Source of the DNA: Levilactobacillus zymae DSM 19395
GTDB taxonomy: Bacteria > Bacillota > Bacilli > Lactobacillales > Lactobacillaceae
Reading direction: 5' to 3'
NCBI RefSeq assembly: GCF_001434115.1
Contig: NZ_AZDW01000022.1
Span: 23,273 to 87,272, forward strand
Length of the DNA stretch: 64,000 nucleotides
The notes below the pieces were generated by a model. That model was not told the origin of the DNA. It worked only from the letters and a program-made list of their open reading frames with translations, and searched no databases. Made by a program: the position numbers and the translations under genes. Shown here one piece after another: positions 27,964 through 37,068 of this stretch (positions are counted from its first letter, which is position 1; the number at the start of each line of letters is the position of its first letter).

Positions 27964-29016
27964 GTGCAAGTGAAGTTAACCGATATTACCCTAAGCTATC
28001 CGTCACAACCGCCCGTCTTGACTCACCTCAACTTGACGGTGGCTAACGGCGAATTGGTCGCGTTATTGGGCCCGAGCGGCAGTGGCAAAACCACCCTACT
28101 CAACCTGTTGGCCGGTCTGCTGACCCCTAGCGCCGGGACGTTGACCTTCGACGGCACCGACGTGACCCAGCAAGACCCGCGCCAACGCCACATCGGCATG
28201 GTCTTTCAGGACTACGCGCTGTACCCGCACTTAAGCGTCTTGGCCAACATCGCCTTCCCGCTGAAAATGGCCCACGTCAAGCGGCCCGAACGGCGGGCCC
28301 AGGCACGCCACTACGCCCAACTGGTCCACGTCGACGACCAACTGACCAAGTTGCCCCGTGCCCTTTCCGGCGGCCAGCAACAACGCGTGGCCTTGGCCCG
28401 CGCACTGGTCAAACACCCCGCGTTATTACTGCTCGACGAACCCCTCTCCAACCTCGACGCCGCCCTTCGCGTCGAACTACGCGACGAGATTCGTCGTCTC
28501 CAGCGGCTGACCGGTGTCACCACCCTGTTCGTGACCCACGACCAGACCGATGCGCTCCGGATCGCCGACCGCATCGTGGTCCTTGCCAACGGGCAGATTC
28601 AACAGGTCGGGACCGGCGAACAGCTCTACCGGCACCCCCACACCCAATTCGTGGCCGAGTTTATCGGGACGCCGCGCCTTAACTGCGTGCCCTACGCTAC
28701 CGCGGCCCCCTTCCTAACCATCCCCGGCCTCCCCACGGCCCGCACCCTGGGCATCCGCAGCGAAGCGCTCACCCTCGTCCCGGCCACGGCAACGCCCCAG
28801 CCGATCCTCGCGCAGTTAACCGCGACCGTGACCCGGCAAGTGGTCATCGGCCGCGACCGGCAGACCAACCTGGCCACGCCCTGGGGGTCCCTGCTCAGTA
28901 CCACTCTGCCCGCCATGCCGGCCGGTCAACCGGTCCAACTCGCCGTCACCGCCCGCGGGAGCTTTCTGTTCGACGCCGCCGGACACTGTATTTGGGACGG
29001 TGATTGCGATGCTTAA
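27964..29016 (+). CDS. ugpC: ABC importer ATP-binding protein (UgpC/MsmK type)
   Basis: A 350-residue ATPase of the carbohydrate/glycerol-3-phosphate importer class. Walker A is GPSGSGKTT (about 36-44), the signature is LSGGQQQRVALARAL, Walker B is LLLLDEPLSNLDA and the switch is VTHDQ. A C-terminal TOBE/MOI-like regulatory region follows. GTG start at 27964 with GGAGG 7 nt upstream. A -10 TATAAT lies at 27914-27919. It is the first gene of a four-gene operon and overlaps the next gene by 8 bp. Confidence 0.92.
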   Translation: MQVKLTDITLSYPSQPPVLTHLNLTVANGELVALLGPSGSGKTTLLNLLAGLLTPSAGTLTFDGTDVTQQDPRQRHIGMVFQDYALYPHLSVLANIAFPLKMAHVKRPERRAQARHYAQLVHVDDQLTKLPRALSGGQQQRVALARALVKHPALLLLDEPLSNLDAALRVELRDEIRRLQRLTGVTTLFVTHDQTDALRIADRIVVLANGQIQQVGTGEQLYRHPHTQFVAEFIGTPRLNCVPYATAAPFLTIPGLPTARTLGIRSEALTLVPATATPQPILAQLTATVTRQVVIGRDRQTNLATPWGSLLSTTLPAMPAGQPVQLAVTARGSFLFDAAGHCIWDGDCDA

Positions 29017-29902
29017 CGCTAAACCGACCTTAAAATCCACCCTGGTGGCCCTCCTATACCTGGCCCCCTTGCTCCTGATTGTCGGGGTCTTTACCCTGTG
29101 GCCGCTACTGACCTCGTTTCTGATGAGCGGCTACACCCACTATAACTATTTCACCAACCACGTTGGCGGCTTCGGCGGGGCTAATTTCAGCTACCTGTGG
29201 CACGACCCTAACTTTCACCTGGCCCTCCGGCACACCCTGATCTTCGTTTTAGGAGTGGTCCCGGCCACGGTAATCCTCGCCCTGGGAATCGCGCTCCTGT
29301 TGAACCGCATCACCTGGCTAGCGACCTTCTTTCGCACGGTCTACTTTCTGCCGTTCGTCACGGCCACCGTGGCCATTTCGTTGGTCTGGGGCTGGTTGTT
29401 GCGGCCAGACAACGGGCTGATCAACCTCCTCTTTCGGACCCACATCGACTGGCTCAACGACCCGCGGTACGCGCTGGGGGCGGTGATCATGGTCTGCATT
29501 TGGCAAAATCTCGGCGTCAACATCATCCTGTTTCTCGCCGGCCTGGGCCGCATCGATCGACGCTACCAAGCCGCCGCCACCCTCGACGGGGCGTCGACCT
29601 GGCAACGCCTGACCAACGTGACCTGGCCACTGCTCCTGCCCATGACCGTGCTGATCACGGTCAACGCCATCGTGACCAACTTCAAGGTCTTCAACCAAAT
29701 CTACGCGCTCTTTCACGGCACGGCCGGTCCAGGCAACGCCGCGCTGACGTTGATGTACTACCTGTACCAGCAGTTCTACGTGGAAAACCAATATCCCGTG
29801 GCCGCGGCCTGCGGGGTGGTCCTGTTCGCCCTGATCTTACTGGTGACCGGACTGGCGGCCCTGTACTTTCACCGCCACGCTTGGTGGGAGGGTCGTCGAT
29901 GA
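29009..29902 (+). CDS. ugpA: ABC importer permease (UgpA type)
   Basis: A 297-residue, six-helix permease. It starts MLNAKPTLKSTLVALLYLAP. The cytoplasmic EAA-like loop reads AATLDGASTWQRLTNVTWPLL, the contact site for the ATPase. ATG at 29009 was preferred over GTG at 29000 because GGACGG sits 7 nt upstream. It overlaps the ATPase gene, and its stop overlaps the next ATG by 4 bp. Confidence 0.9.
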   Translation: MLNAKPTLKSTLVALLYLAPLLLIVGVFTLWPLLTSFLMSGYTHYNYFTNHVGGFGGANFSYLWHDPNFHLALRHTLIFVLGVVPATVILALGIALLLNRITWLATFFRTVYFLPFVTATVAISLVWGWLLRPDNGLINLLFRTHIDWLNDPRYALGAVIMVCIWQNLGVNIILFLAGLGRIDRRYQAAATLDGASTWQRLTNVTWPLLLPMTVLITVNAIVTNFKVFNQIYALFHGTAGPGNAALTLMYYLYQQFYVENQYPVAAACGVVLFALILLVTGLAALYFHRHAWWEGRR

Positions 29903-30717
29903 AAATTTACAAGATCACGTTCATTTACCTGCTGCTCACCCTGGGCGCGGTGACCATGTTACTGCCGTTCGGCTGGATGCTGTTGACCAGCCTCCAACCG
30001 GCCGCCACCACGTTTGCCACCGGCCACCTGGCGATTCCTACCGCCTGGCAGTGGGTCAACTACCCACGCGCCTGGCACGCCGCCCCGTTCGCCCGGTACT
30101 GTCTCAACTCACTAGTGGTCACCCTGACCACCACGGTCGGGCAAATGCTTACCAGTATTCTGGCCGCCTTTGCCTTCACCCACCTGCGGTTCTACGGGCG
30201 CCGGGTCCTCTTTGACGGCCTGATTGCCCTGATGATGGTGCCCGGTGAACTCCTGTTGATTCCCAACTTCGTGACCATGACCCGCCTGCACTGGGTCGAC
30301 ACCTACGCGGCCCTCATCGTCCCCTGGCTGGCCAGCATCTTCGCCATGTTCGCGCTCCGGCAGGCCTTTACCGCCCAGTCACCGACCACTTACTACGCCG
30401 CGCGACTCGACGGGGCCAGCAACTGGCAGTACCTCTGGCAAATCCTGGTCCCCGCCAACCGCTCGACGTTAACGGCGGTCGCGGTGCTGCAGATCATCGG
30501 CTCCTGGAACGCCTTCATGTGGCCGTTGATCATCACCAATTCCGACCGGTTGCGGACGTTACCGGTCGGACTGATGGCGTTCACCAGCGAGGCCGGTACC
30601 AATTACCCGTTACTGATGGCCGCCACGGTTTGCGTGCTACTCCCGTTATTGGTCCTGTACCTTCTGTTACAAAAATACATCATCGCCGGGGTCACCCGAA
30701 CGAATCTGAAAGGATAA
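29899..30717 (+). CDS. ugpE: ABC importer permease (UgpE type)
   Basis: A 272-residue, six-helix permease, partner of the preceding one. It starts MKIYKITFIYLLLTLGAVTM. The EAA-like loop reads AARLDGASNWQYLWQILVP. The reading frame stays open for 399 bp upstream, but that part lies out of frame over ugpA and is not coding. ATG at 29899 overlaps the ugpA stop (ATGA). Confidence 0.9.
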   Translation: MKIYKITFIYLLLTLGAVTMLLPFGWMLLTSLQPAATTFATGHLAIPTAWQWVNYPRAWHAAPFARYCLNSLVVTLTTTVGQMLTSILAAFAFTHLRFYGRRVLFDGLIALMMVPGELLLIPNFVTMTRLHWVDTYAALIVPWLASIFAMFALRQAFTAQSPTTYYAARLDGASNWQYLWQILVPANRSTLTAVAVLQIIGSWNAFMWPLIITNSDRLRTLPVGLMAFTSEAGTNYPLLMAATVCVLLPLLVLYLLLQKYIIAGVTRTNLKG

Positions 30718-30727
30718 CCAAATACAT

Positions 30728-31990
30728 ATGAAATATCTTCGTCAATTACTCTTATATGGGCTGGGGGCCCTCGTCGTTGTGACCCTCAGCGCCTGCGGCC
30801 GGTCCCAAGCGGCCACGTCGACCACCAGGCCCGTGACCATCACCTTCTGGCACGGAATGACCGACCAGCACAAGGCCACGCTGAACCACCTGATCACCCA
30901 GTTCAACCGCTCGCAGACCCGCTACCGGGTCGTCGGCAGTAGCCAGGGCGATTTCGCCAGTCTCCAACACAAAATCATGGCGGGCGCCAAGGCCCACACG
31001 TTGCCCACCATCGCGCAAACGGCCTACACCAACGTGCCCACCTACGTTCAGGGCGGCTTCATCACGCCCCTTGACCCCTACCTCAAGCCAGGCGCGCTCA
31101 AGGATGTCTACCCGGCCTTTCTAAAAGCCACCACCTACCGAGATCGGACCTACGCCTTTCCGTTTTCCAAGTCGGCACGGATTCTGTTCTACAGTCCCCA
31201 ACTCCTCAAACGGACCGGGTTACGGGTGCCGCGGACCTGGGCCGAGCTCAGTCGTGACGGGCAAAAAGTCCACGCCCAGGGCCTGACCGGGGTCGCGTTC
31301 GACCAAAGCTTCATGAGCGAACTCGACGACCTGATTGCCCAGACCGGGACGCCGTTGATTTCCGACCAACTGAAGGTCAACGCCAACAGTCCCGCCGCGC
31401 TGAAAGCGACTCACGTGATCTACGACATGCTCCAACAAAAGACCGCCACGACCGCCGGCACGGACGGCTACGGCAGTACCCAATTTTTCGCCGGCAAGAC
31501 CCTCTTCTACTGTGGGTCGTCGGCGGCCATCCCCATCATGCAGGCCAGCGCACCCAAGGGCTTCCGGTGGCAAACGGCACCCCTGCCCAGCTATCAGGGC
31601 CACCACGCCACCTCGATCGCCGGTAACGACCTGGTCTTGTTCAAGTCCGCCTCACCGGCGCAACGGCGGGGGGCCGCGGCCTTCATGACCTTCCTGTTAC
31701 AGAAGCGCCAGACCACCTACTGGGCGCAAAAGACCGGATACCTGCCGTTGACCAAGGCCGCCCAGCGCGACACCAAGTTTCAGGCTTACCTGGCCAAACA
31801 CCCGACGGCCAAGGCGGCCAACCAGTCCATCAAGTTCGGCTTCCAGGACGTGGCCTTTCGGGGGTACCCGCAATATTTCATGGCGCTTAGCCAGGCCACC
31901 GACCAGATGACCAGCCAGCACCAGACGCCGGAAAAGGCCATGGGCAGGCTACAACGACAAACTGAACGGATTATTAAGCAGAATCGGTAA
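30728..31990 (+). CDS. ugpB: ABC importer substrate-binding lipoprotein (UgpB type)
   Basis: A 420-residue extracellular solute-binding protein. The signal peptide ends in a lipobox (TLSAC, Cys at about 23). The mature start includes VTITFWHGMTDQHKATLN, the usual opening of family 1 binding proteins. Gene order and sequence type suggest glycerol 3-phosphate or a glycerophosphodiester as substrate, but sugar binders share the fold. AAAGGA lies 13 nt upstream of the ATG, somewhat far. It is the last gene of the operon. Confidence 0.88.
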   Translation: MKYLRQLLLYGLGALVVVTLSACGRSQAATSTTRPVTITFWHGMTDQHKATLNHLITQFNRSQTRYRVVGSSQGDFASLQHKIMAGAKAHTLPTIAQTAYTNVPTYVQGGFITPLDPYLKPGALKDVYPAFLKATTYRDRTYAFPFSKSARILFYSPQLLKRTGLRVPRTWAELSRDGQKVHAQGLTGVAFDQSFMSELDDLIAQTGTPLISDQLKVNANSPAALKATHVIYDMLQQKTATTAGTDGYGSTQFFAGKTLFYCGSSAAIPIMQASAPKGFRWQTAPLPSYQGHHATSIAGNDLVLFKSASPAQRRGAAAFMTFLLQKRQTTYWAQKTGYLPLTKAAQRDTKFQAYLAKHPTAKAANQSIKFGFQDVAFRGYPQYFMALSQATDQMTSQHQTPEKAMGRLQRQTERIIKQNR

Positions 31991-31994
31991 ACGC

Positions 31995-32044
31995 AAAAGC
32001 GACTGCCCGCCACATGTATGCTGTGGTGAGCAGTCGCTTTTTTT
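31995..32044. terminator. Terminator of the Ugp-like operon
   Basis: AAAGCGACTGC..CCACA pairs with TGTGG..GCAGTCGCTTT, ending in a seven-T run. Confidence 0.88.
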
Positions 32045-32081
32045 GAATTAACTGGTTAGCGTTACCGGGTCAAACCCAATC

Positions 32082-32921
32082 CTAATAGTCTTCGTTGATG
32101 GCGTTGTAGATGCTGTCACCCTTTTGGGCCCAGCCAATCCCAATCTTGGTCGATTCTGGGTGTAACAGGTTATCCCGGTGTCCCCAGTCGGAATCCGCAT
32201 CGTCATACAGGTATTCGTAGGCCGCCCGTTTGCCGACACTCAGCGGATCATACCCGCTTTCCATGTAGAGACATTCCGAAACGCCTGAAGTGATTCCGAA
32301 TTGGGGCGCCCGGTCAAAGGCAATGAAGTTTCCCGCCTGGTCGTAATGGTCCAGGGCGTTCAGTTGCTTGGTATCGTTGGCCCGGCTCGCCGCTAGCTGC
32401 ATGAACTGGCTATCGATGACCAGCGGTGCCGCGTGTTTCTCGGCCCGGTACTTGTTGACCGCGGCTAAGAAATCCTGGTTAGCCTGAGCTTGCCAGTTAG
32501 TGGTCGTGGCCTTGGTCGTCGTTGGTTTGGTCGTGGTCGTTGATTGGGGCGTGACCTTCGTGGCGACCTTGGCGGGCTTAACCGTGACCCGCTTGAGGTA
32601 GCCGTGCCAGATCCAGCCCTTAAACTTCTTGTTACTTATGTAGTAGTACATTGCGGCGGACTGATTGCCCTTTTTGATCTTCGCGTGCTTAGTGACGTAG
32701 AGCGTGGCGCGCTTAGTGGTCGCAGCCTTGGCTCGTACCTTGGTCAGCTTCGTGGACGTGTAAATCTTGCCCTTAGTCGCGCGGTAACCCTTCTTGGCCA
32801 CCTTGGTAACCTTCAACGTCCGGGTCTTGGTCTTGGCTTGCGTGGGGACGGGCGCAACGGTGGCCAGTCCCAGCACGGTCGTGAGCACGGCCACTCCGGT
32901 CAATTTCATCAACTTCATCAT
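32082..32921 (-). CDS. Secreted CAP-domain (SCP/PR1) protein with SLAP/SH3-like domain
   Basis: A 279-residue exported protein. Signal peptide MMKLMKLTGVAVLTTVLGLA is cleaved after TQA. A Lys-rich SLAP/SH3-like wall-binding region (about 32-110) is followed by a Thr-rich linker and a CAP domain at about 145-279 containing HYDQAG, GVSECLYM and WGHRDNLLHP. The function of bacterial CAP domains is mostly unknown; wall-associated roles are likely. ATG at 32921 follows GGAGG closely; an in-frame ATG at 32918 is equally possible. Confidence 0.85.
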   Translation of the reverse strand: MMKLMKLTGVAVLTTVLGLATVAPVPTQAKTKTRTLKVTKVAKKGYRATKGKIYTSTKLTKVRAKAATTKRATLYVTKHAKIKKGNQSAAMYYYISNKKFKGWIWHGYLKRVTVKPAKVATKVTPQSTTTTKPTTTKATTTNWQAQANQDFLAAVNKYRAEKHAAPLVIDSQFMQLAASRANDTKQLNALDHYDQAGNFIAFDRAPQFGITSGVSECLYMESGYDPLSVGKRAAYEYLYDDADSDWGHRDNLLHPESTKIGIGWAQKGDSIYNAINEDY

Positions 32922-33079
32922 TTTTCCTCCAATGGATAAATTTTGATTGGTCGTCTGAAACCGATTCCAATCAACGTTTCCCATTATACCCTGCCGGCCC
33001 GTCATAATTTGTCATCTGCGCCGCTGATCCGTAACTTTTCTAAAAAATAACGTCAATTATTATTTGATGAGGGTTCATT

Positions 33080-34045
33080 TTAACCCTCTTTATCATCAGC
33101 AATCAAATATTGGTCCCGTGCAGCCGTCAATTCAGCGCGCATTCGGTTCACTAGCGACGGTGGCGACACCACTTGCAGGTGCGCGCCCTGACTCAGCAGC
33201 CAAAACATCGCACCATCCACCTTGACGTAGGCTTCAATCAGGTGACTACCGTCCGGCCGCGTTTCCAAGACCCGCGACCCGGGAAAGTGGTCCAGCACCG
33301 TTTGTAAGTAGTAACGGTAGATAAAACGGATCTGGGTCAGCGACCCCGAATCCAACAGGTAGGTCTGGTGGCGGTGGTCCTGTAAAGAGAACCGTTCGGC
33401 GTAATCGAGCTTTTCACCGGCCGCCTTTTCCAAGATTTGCTCGATCCGGTCGAGGCGGTATAACCAGTAACCGCCCCGCTCCTGGCTCAGCATGGCCACG
33501 TAGAAGTAGTAGTTTTCGAAAAATAGCGCTACGGGCTGGGCGTGGTGCGTCAGTGGCTGGGGTTCCGTGGCGTGACTACTCAGGTAAGTAAACGTAAGCC
33601 GCTGGTTATTCACGATGCAGTCGGCCACTTCCTTTAAGCGGTGAAGCAACGGTTTGGGCCGCGATAAGGGCGTGTAACTGCCCCGCGGCACCGTGAGTTC
33701 GCGGCGGACCAACGCGCGCATGGCGGGTGAAAGACTGGCACTCAAAAAATCCAGTGTCGCGGCCAACTCGGGCGAGTTCAACGCCCGCGACCCCAGCAAG
33801 ATATTACTGGTGGTCAGGACCATCTCCAAATCGGCAGTCTCACTGCGTCGAGCCAGCCGGTAGGTCCCCGGGCGTTCTTCGATTTCACCGACCCGGTATT
33901 CCGTTAGTGCGCGGCGGATGTAGGAAATGTCACGCTGACAAGTCCGCAAACTGATCTGATATTGTTTTTTTAAGTCGGTCTGCTTCAGCGTTTCGCCACT
34001 CATCAGTCGGACCATCATCTCGGCGACCCGTGCGTTGCTCTCCAT
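33080..34045 (-). CDS. WYL-domain transcriptional regulator
   Basis: A 321-residue regulator. The N-terminal winged helix (QTDLKKQYQISLRTCQRDIS) is of the DeoR/YafY type. The WYL domain (about 140-220) contains RLTFTYLSSH and YFYVAMLSQERGGYWLYRLDRI, and a WCX-like C-terminus follows. Such proteins sense nucleotides or ligands and often control defence or stress genes; the target here is unknown. The adjacent phosphoesterase has its own terminator between them. Confidence 0.88.
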   Translation of the reverse strand: MESNARVAEMMVRLMSGETLKQTDLKKQYQISLRTCQRDISYIRRALTEYRVGEIEERPGTYRLARRSETADLEMVLTTSNILLGSRALNSPELAATLDFLSASLSPAMRALVRRELTVPRGSYTPLSRPKPLLHRLKEVADCIVNNQRLTFTYLSSHATEPQPLTHHAQPVALFFENYYFYVAMLSQERGGYWLYRLDRIEQILEKAAGEKLDYAERFSLQDHRHQTYLLDSGSLTQIRFIYRYYLQTVLDHFPGSRVLETRPDGSHLIEAYVKVDGAMFWLLSQGAHLQVVSPPSLVNRMRAELTAARDQYLIADDKEG

Positions 34046-34099
34046 CCCGGTTCCTCCTCATCCAGTTGATTAGACCTTCATCATAGCACGTTTTGCCAC

Positions 34100-34124
34100 G
34101 AAAAAAGCCGTCATCACGGCTTTT
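34100..34124 (-). terminator. Terminator between phosphoesterase and WYL genes
   Basis: AAAAAGCCGT/ACGGCTTTTT with a 4-nt loop. It is symmetrical, so usable on both strands. Confidence 0.8.
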
Positions 34125-34128
34125 TCAT

Positions 34129-34992
34129 CTATGGTTGTTCGGTTAACGCACCCAGTCGGCTGACGGCGGCTTCGCTTAACGGCTGCTCGCCGGGCGTCAA
34201 GTGTTGCTTGACCACGCGCACGGTCTGCACCAGTTGCCCGCCGGCCGTTAACGTCAACGCCAAGATGCCGCCATCGTAGGCGTCCGTGTGACTGCCGGCA
34301 TCAATCAGATACCGAGGCACGTCGTTAGCGGTGGCCTGCATTTTCAAATAGCCCGCCTGGCCCGGCCCCTGCAGCGTCTGAACCGGCGTGTGCCCGGTGA
34401 CCATGACCTTCCCCAAGGTGTTGGGATGCCAGCCCAAATCGTGGTGAGCGGCGTCACGAAAATAGTAGTCGTCCCGAATCCACAACAGGTCGTCGCGGCG
34501 CTGGTCATTGGCCGGCCGGTTCCAATCGATGCCCGCGTGCGCGGCAAACAATTGATTTGTCTCCCAGGTCAGTGGCAAATGGGTCAAGAAATCCGTGAAC
34601 GGTCGTAACGGGCCATGGGTCAACGCCGCACCGACCCGGGCCAACCGCGTCGAGCGAATCCCCAGCTGCCGCCAAGTTTGCACGCCGTGGTTGATTTTCC
34701 AGGTCTGGTAGGTCAATTCGTCCCGCCGTGCGGTCTGGACCCAAAAGTCGTCGTGGTTCCCCAGTAAAGCCACGTCGCCGTGGTGGGTGACGCGGTCTTG
34801 AATGATTCGTAAGACCCCCAACGGATCGCGCACGACCGGCTCCACGTGGTCACTAAACCGTCGGATGGTGCGTCCGTCGATGTAGTCGCCTAAGAAGATC
34901 AGCCGACTGGCGGCTACCACCGGGTCGGTCAACAAGACTCGCAAGTCGGCCGCCGCCCCGTGAACGTCCCCAATAAACGTAAAGTTTTCCAT
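34129..34992 (-). CDS. Metallophosphoesterase (diadenosine-tetraphosphatase/PPP-like)
   Basis: A 287-residue cytosolic phosphoesterase of the calcineurin superfamily. Metal-binding motifs are FIGDVHG, FLGDYIDGR, LLGNHDDFW, the later AHAGIDW and VTGHTPVQ. This set matches the PPP/ApaH-like branch. Substrate unknown; dinucleoside polyphosphates or phosphoproteins are typical. ATG at 34992 (MENFTF) has GAGG 9 nt upstream; the longer TTG reading overlaps that ribosome site. Confidence 0.85.
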   Translation of the reverse strand: MENFTFIGDVHGAAADLRVLLTDPVVAASRLIFLGDYIDGRTIRRFSDHVEPVVRDPLGVLRIIQDRVTHHGDVALLGNHDDFWVQTARRDELTYQTWKINHGVQTWRQLGIRSTRLARVGAALTHGPLRPFTDFLTHLPLTWETNQLFAAHAGIDWNRPANDQRRDDLLWIRDDYYFRDAAHHDLGWHPNTLGKVMVTGHTPVQTLQGPGQAGYLKMQATANDVPRYLIDAGSHTDAYDGGILALTLTAGGQLVQTVRVVKQHLTPGEQPLSEAAVSRLGALTEQP

Positions 34993-35100
34993 ATCGCTTG
35001 GCCTCAATTCTCTTAATTCCAGTTCCTCAATAATTCGATTCTACCTAGAAACCCACGGCCAACGCAATTCAGACGATTCGTAATTTTGGGGATGACAATT

Positions 35101-35127
35101 AAAAAATCCGGCCGATTTAGCCGGACT
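35101..35127 (-). terminator. Terminator of the hydro-lyase/transporter operon
   Basis: GTCCGGC/GCCGGAT stem followed by six T on the minus strand. Confidence 0.8.
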
Positions 35128-35135
35128 TACTCGTG

Positions 35136-36545
35136 TTACCAAATACCAATGAGTTTCATCCACCCCAGACCCACACCGACCCAAATCACCAGGTAGTAGA
35201 GTCCCAGGATAAAGTTCAACCGCCACCAATCATTCTGCGGAACGTAACCCGACCCGAAGAAGACGGAAGCCGGACCGTTCGCGTAGTGCGTGGTGGACGC
35301 ATAGATGGCCGACGTAAAGGTCAGAAGTAAAGCCGCCAAAAGATGTGGGACCCCGGCCGCCAACGCCACCCCTAGCAGGGCACTGTACATCGCGGTCACG
35401 TGAGCCGCCTGACTGGCGAACAAGTAGTGTGAGTAGAAGTAGACAATTACTAAGACTAGTAAGACGGTCAACCAATTAAGTCCCTTCAACTGACTAGAAA
35501 TAGCCCGCGATAGCCAAGGAATGAATCCCAGTTGGTTGAGTTGATTAGCCATAAAAATCAGAATCGAGAACCACACGACCACGTTCCACGCCCCGGTCTC
35601 GTGTAAGACGTCTTGAGCCGTCAGCACGCCCGTCAGGAGCAACAACGCTACGGCAATAAAGGCAACGACCGTGGCGTCTAGCCCCAGCATCCCCGAGAAG
35701 ATCCACAGCACTAACGCCAAGCCGAAGATTCCCATCATGAGTTTTTCTTGTAATGTCATAGGCCCCATTTTGGTCAGCTCACGTTGGGCCCAGTCCCGCG
35801 CGTCCGGTGTCTCCTTGATTTTCGGCGGATACAACCGGTAAACCAGGTAAGGTACCGTGGCTAAACAGATAATGCCAGGAACCAGCGCGGCCAAGAACCA
35901 TCCGAACCACGAAATTTTGATGCCAAACGAAGCGGCTAAACCTAACGCAATCAGGTTAGGGGCCATGGCCGTCATGAACATGGCACTGGTCACGGTGTTC
36001 GCATGAAATTCCGTGAAGATCAGGTAGGCTCCAATGTCGCGTTCCGTGTGTTGCTTAGGCGTCGAGCCAAAGGTTTCCGACAGCGACTTGATAATTGGGT
36101 AGATGATGCCCCCGGCCCGGGCCGTGTTACTCGGCGTGGCCGGAGCCGTGACCAGGTCAATCCCTTCGATGGCGTAGGCCAATCCCAGTGTTTTCTTGCC
36201 AAACAGTTTCACGAACCAGAGTGCCCAGCGTTGCCCCAATCCCGTCTTCGAAAAGCCCCGTGAAATCATGTAGGCCATAGCAATTAACCAAACGGTTGTG
36301 TTGGCAAACGCCTGAATCGCCGTTTCGATGGGGGCAATCCGTAAGACCAGCAACACGGTCAGGCCCAGAATGGCGACCCCCGCCAATGGTAACGGCTGCG
36401 TGATGCAGGCCACGATGGTCGCCAGAAACAACGCCAGCAAATGCCAAGCAACTAACGAGATTCCCGCCGGTCGCAGGGGGCTGGCTAACCAGACGACCAG
36501 ACCGAGAATTACCGGTAGCGTGAACGCCTTATACTTAACAGCCAT
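35136..36545 (-). CDS. DASS-family di/tricarboxylate transporter (CitT/malate-translocator type)
   Basis: A 469-residue integral membrane carrier with about twelve helices. The first substrate signature is PATPSNTARAGGI and the second is STTHYANGPASVFFGSGY. This matches the 2-oxoglutarate/malate and citrate/succinate antiporter group. It starts 1 nt after the hydro-lyase small-subunit stop and is the last gene of the operon. It therefore very likely imports the hydro-lyase substrate or exchanges it for the product. Confidence 0.9.
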   Translation of the reverse strand: MAVKYKAFTLPVILGLVVWLASPLRPAGISLVAWHLLALFLATIVACITQPLPLAGVAILGLTVLLVLRIAPIETAIQAFANTTVWLIAMAYMISRGFSKTGLGQRWALWFVKLFGKKTLGLAYAIEGIDLVTAPATPSNTARAGGIIYPIIKSLSETFGSTPKQHTERDIGAYLIFTEFHANTVTSAMFMTAMAPNLIALGLAASFGIKISWFGWFLAALVPGIICLATVPYLVYRLYPPKIKETPDARDWAQRELTKMGPMTLQEKLMMGIFGLALVLWIFSGMLGLDATVVAFIAVALLLLTGVLTAQDVLHETGAWNVVVWFSILIFMANQLNQLGFIPWLSRAISSQLKGLNWLTVLLVLVIVYFYSHYLFASQAAHVTAMYSALLGVALAAGVPHLLAALLLTFTSAIYASTTHYANGPASVFFGSGYVPQNDWWRLNFILGLYYLVIWVGVGLGWMKLIGIW

Positions 36546-36546
36546 C

Positions 36547-37068
36547 TCATTCGCGCACCTTTCCCTGACTCGTCATGGCTCGCATCAAGGGCTTGATCCC
36601 CCCGTGAGAAAGGATATTCATGATGTAATCGTCAAGGGGTTCAACGGGGGCCGTCCAGCCGTTGGTCAAGTTTTTAAATTCGCCGGCTTTCAGGTCCAAT
36701 TGAAGTTGGTCGCCCGGTTGAACGTGGGCGTGGACGTGCGGACAGGTGATGACCGGAAGCCCCAGATTAATCGCGTTACGAAAGAAGATCCGGGCAAAGG
36801 ATTCCGCCACGATGGCGCCGACCTGGTTGCCCTTTAGGGTAATCGCGGCGTGTTCACGTGAGGAACCGCAGCCGAAGTTAGTCCCGGCCACGATGAAGTC
36901 GCCCGGTTGCGTTTCCTGGACAAAGTCGGGATCGTCGCTGCCCGCCATGGCGTATTTCTTGATATCGGCCTCTTCGGTATATTCAATGAAGCGTGCCGGA
37001 TAAATCTGATCCGTGTCGATGTTCTGACCAAATACATGTGCGTGACCCGTTCTTAAAGTTTTCATCAT
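36547..37068 (-). CDS. Aconitase-family hydro-lyase, small subunit (LeuD-like)
   Basis: A 173-residue swivel-domain subunit. It has NIDTDQIYPARFI, then the substrate-loop FIEYTEEADIKKY, NFGCGSSREHAAITLKG and VGAIVAESFARIFFRNAINL. The loop after PAR reads F-I-E-Y-T instead of the isopropylmalate or homoaconitate patterns, so the substrate may differ. Its ATG overlaps the large-subunit stop by 4 bp. No other leucine-biosynthesis gene is nearby. Confidence 0.88.
   Translation of the reverse strand: MMKTLRTGHAHVFGQNIDTDQIYPARFIEYTEEADIKKYAMAGSDDPDFVQETQPGDFIVAGTNFGCGSSREHAAITLKGNQVGAIVAESFARIFFRNAINLGLPVITCPHVHAHVQPGDQLQLDLKAGEFKNLTNGWTAPVEPLDDYIMNILSHGGIKPLMRAMTSQGKVRE

Noticed and set aside
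29500..29898. Upstream extension of the second permease frame
   Set aside because: It is out of frame over the first permease gene and encodes low-complexity Arg/Pro sequence; the true start is ATG 29899.
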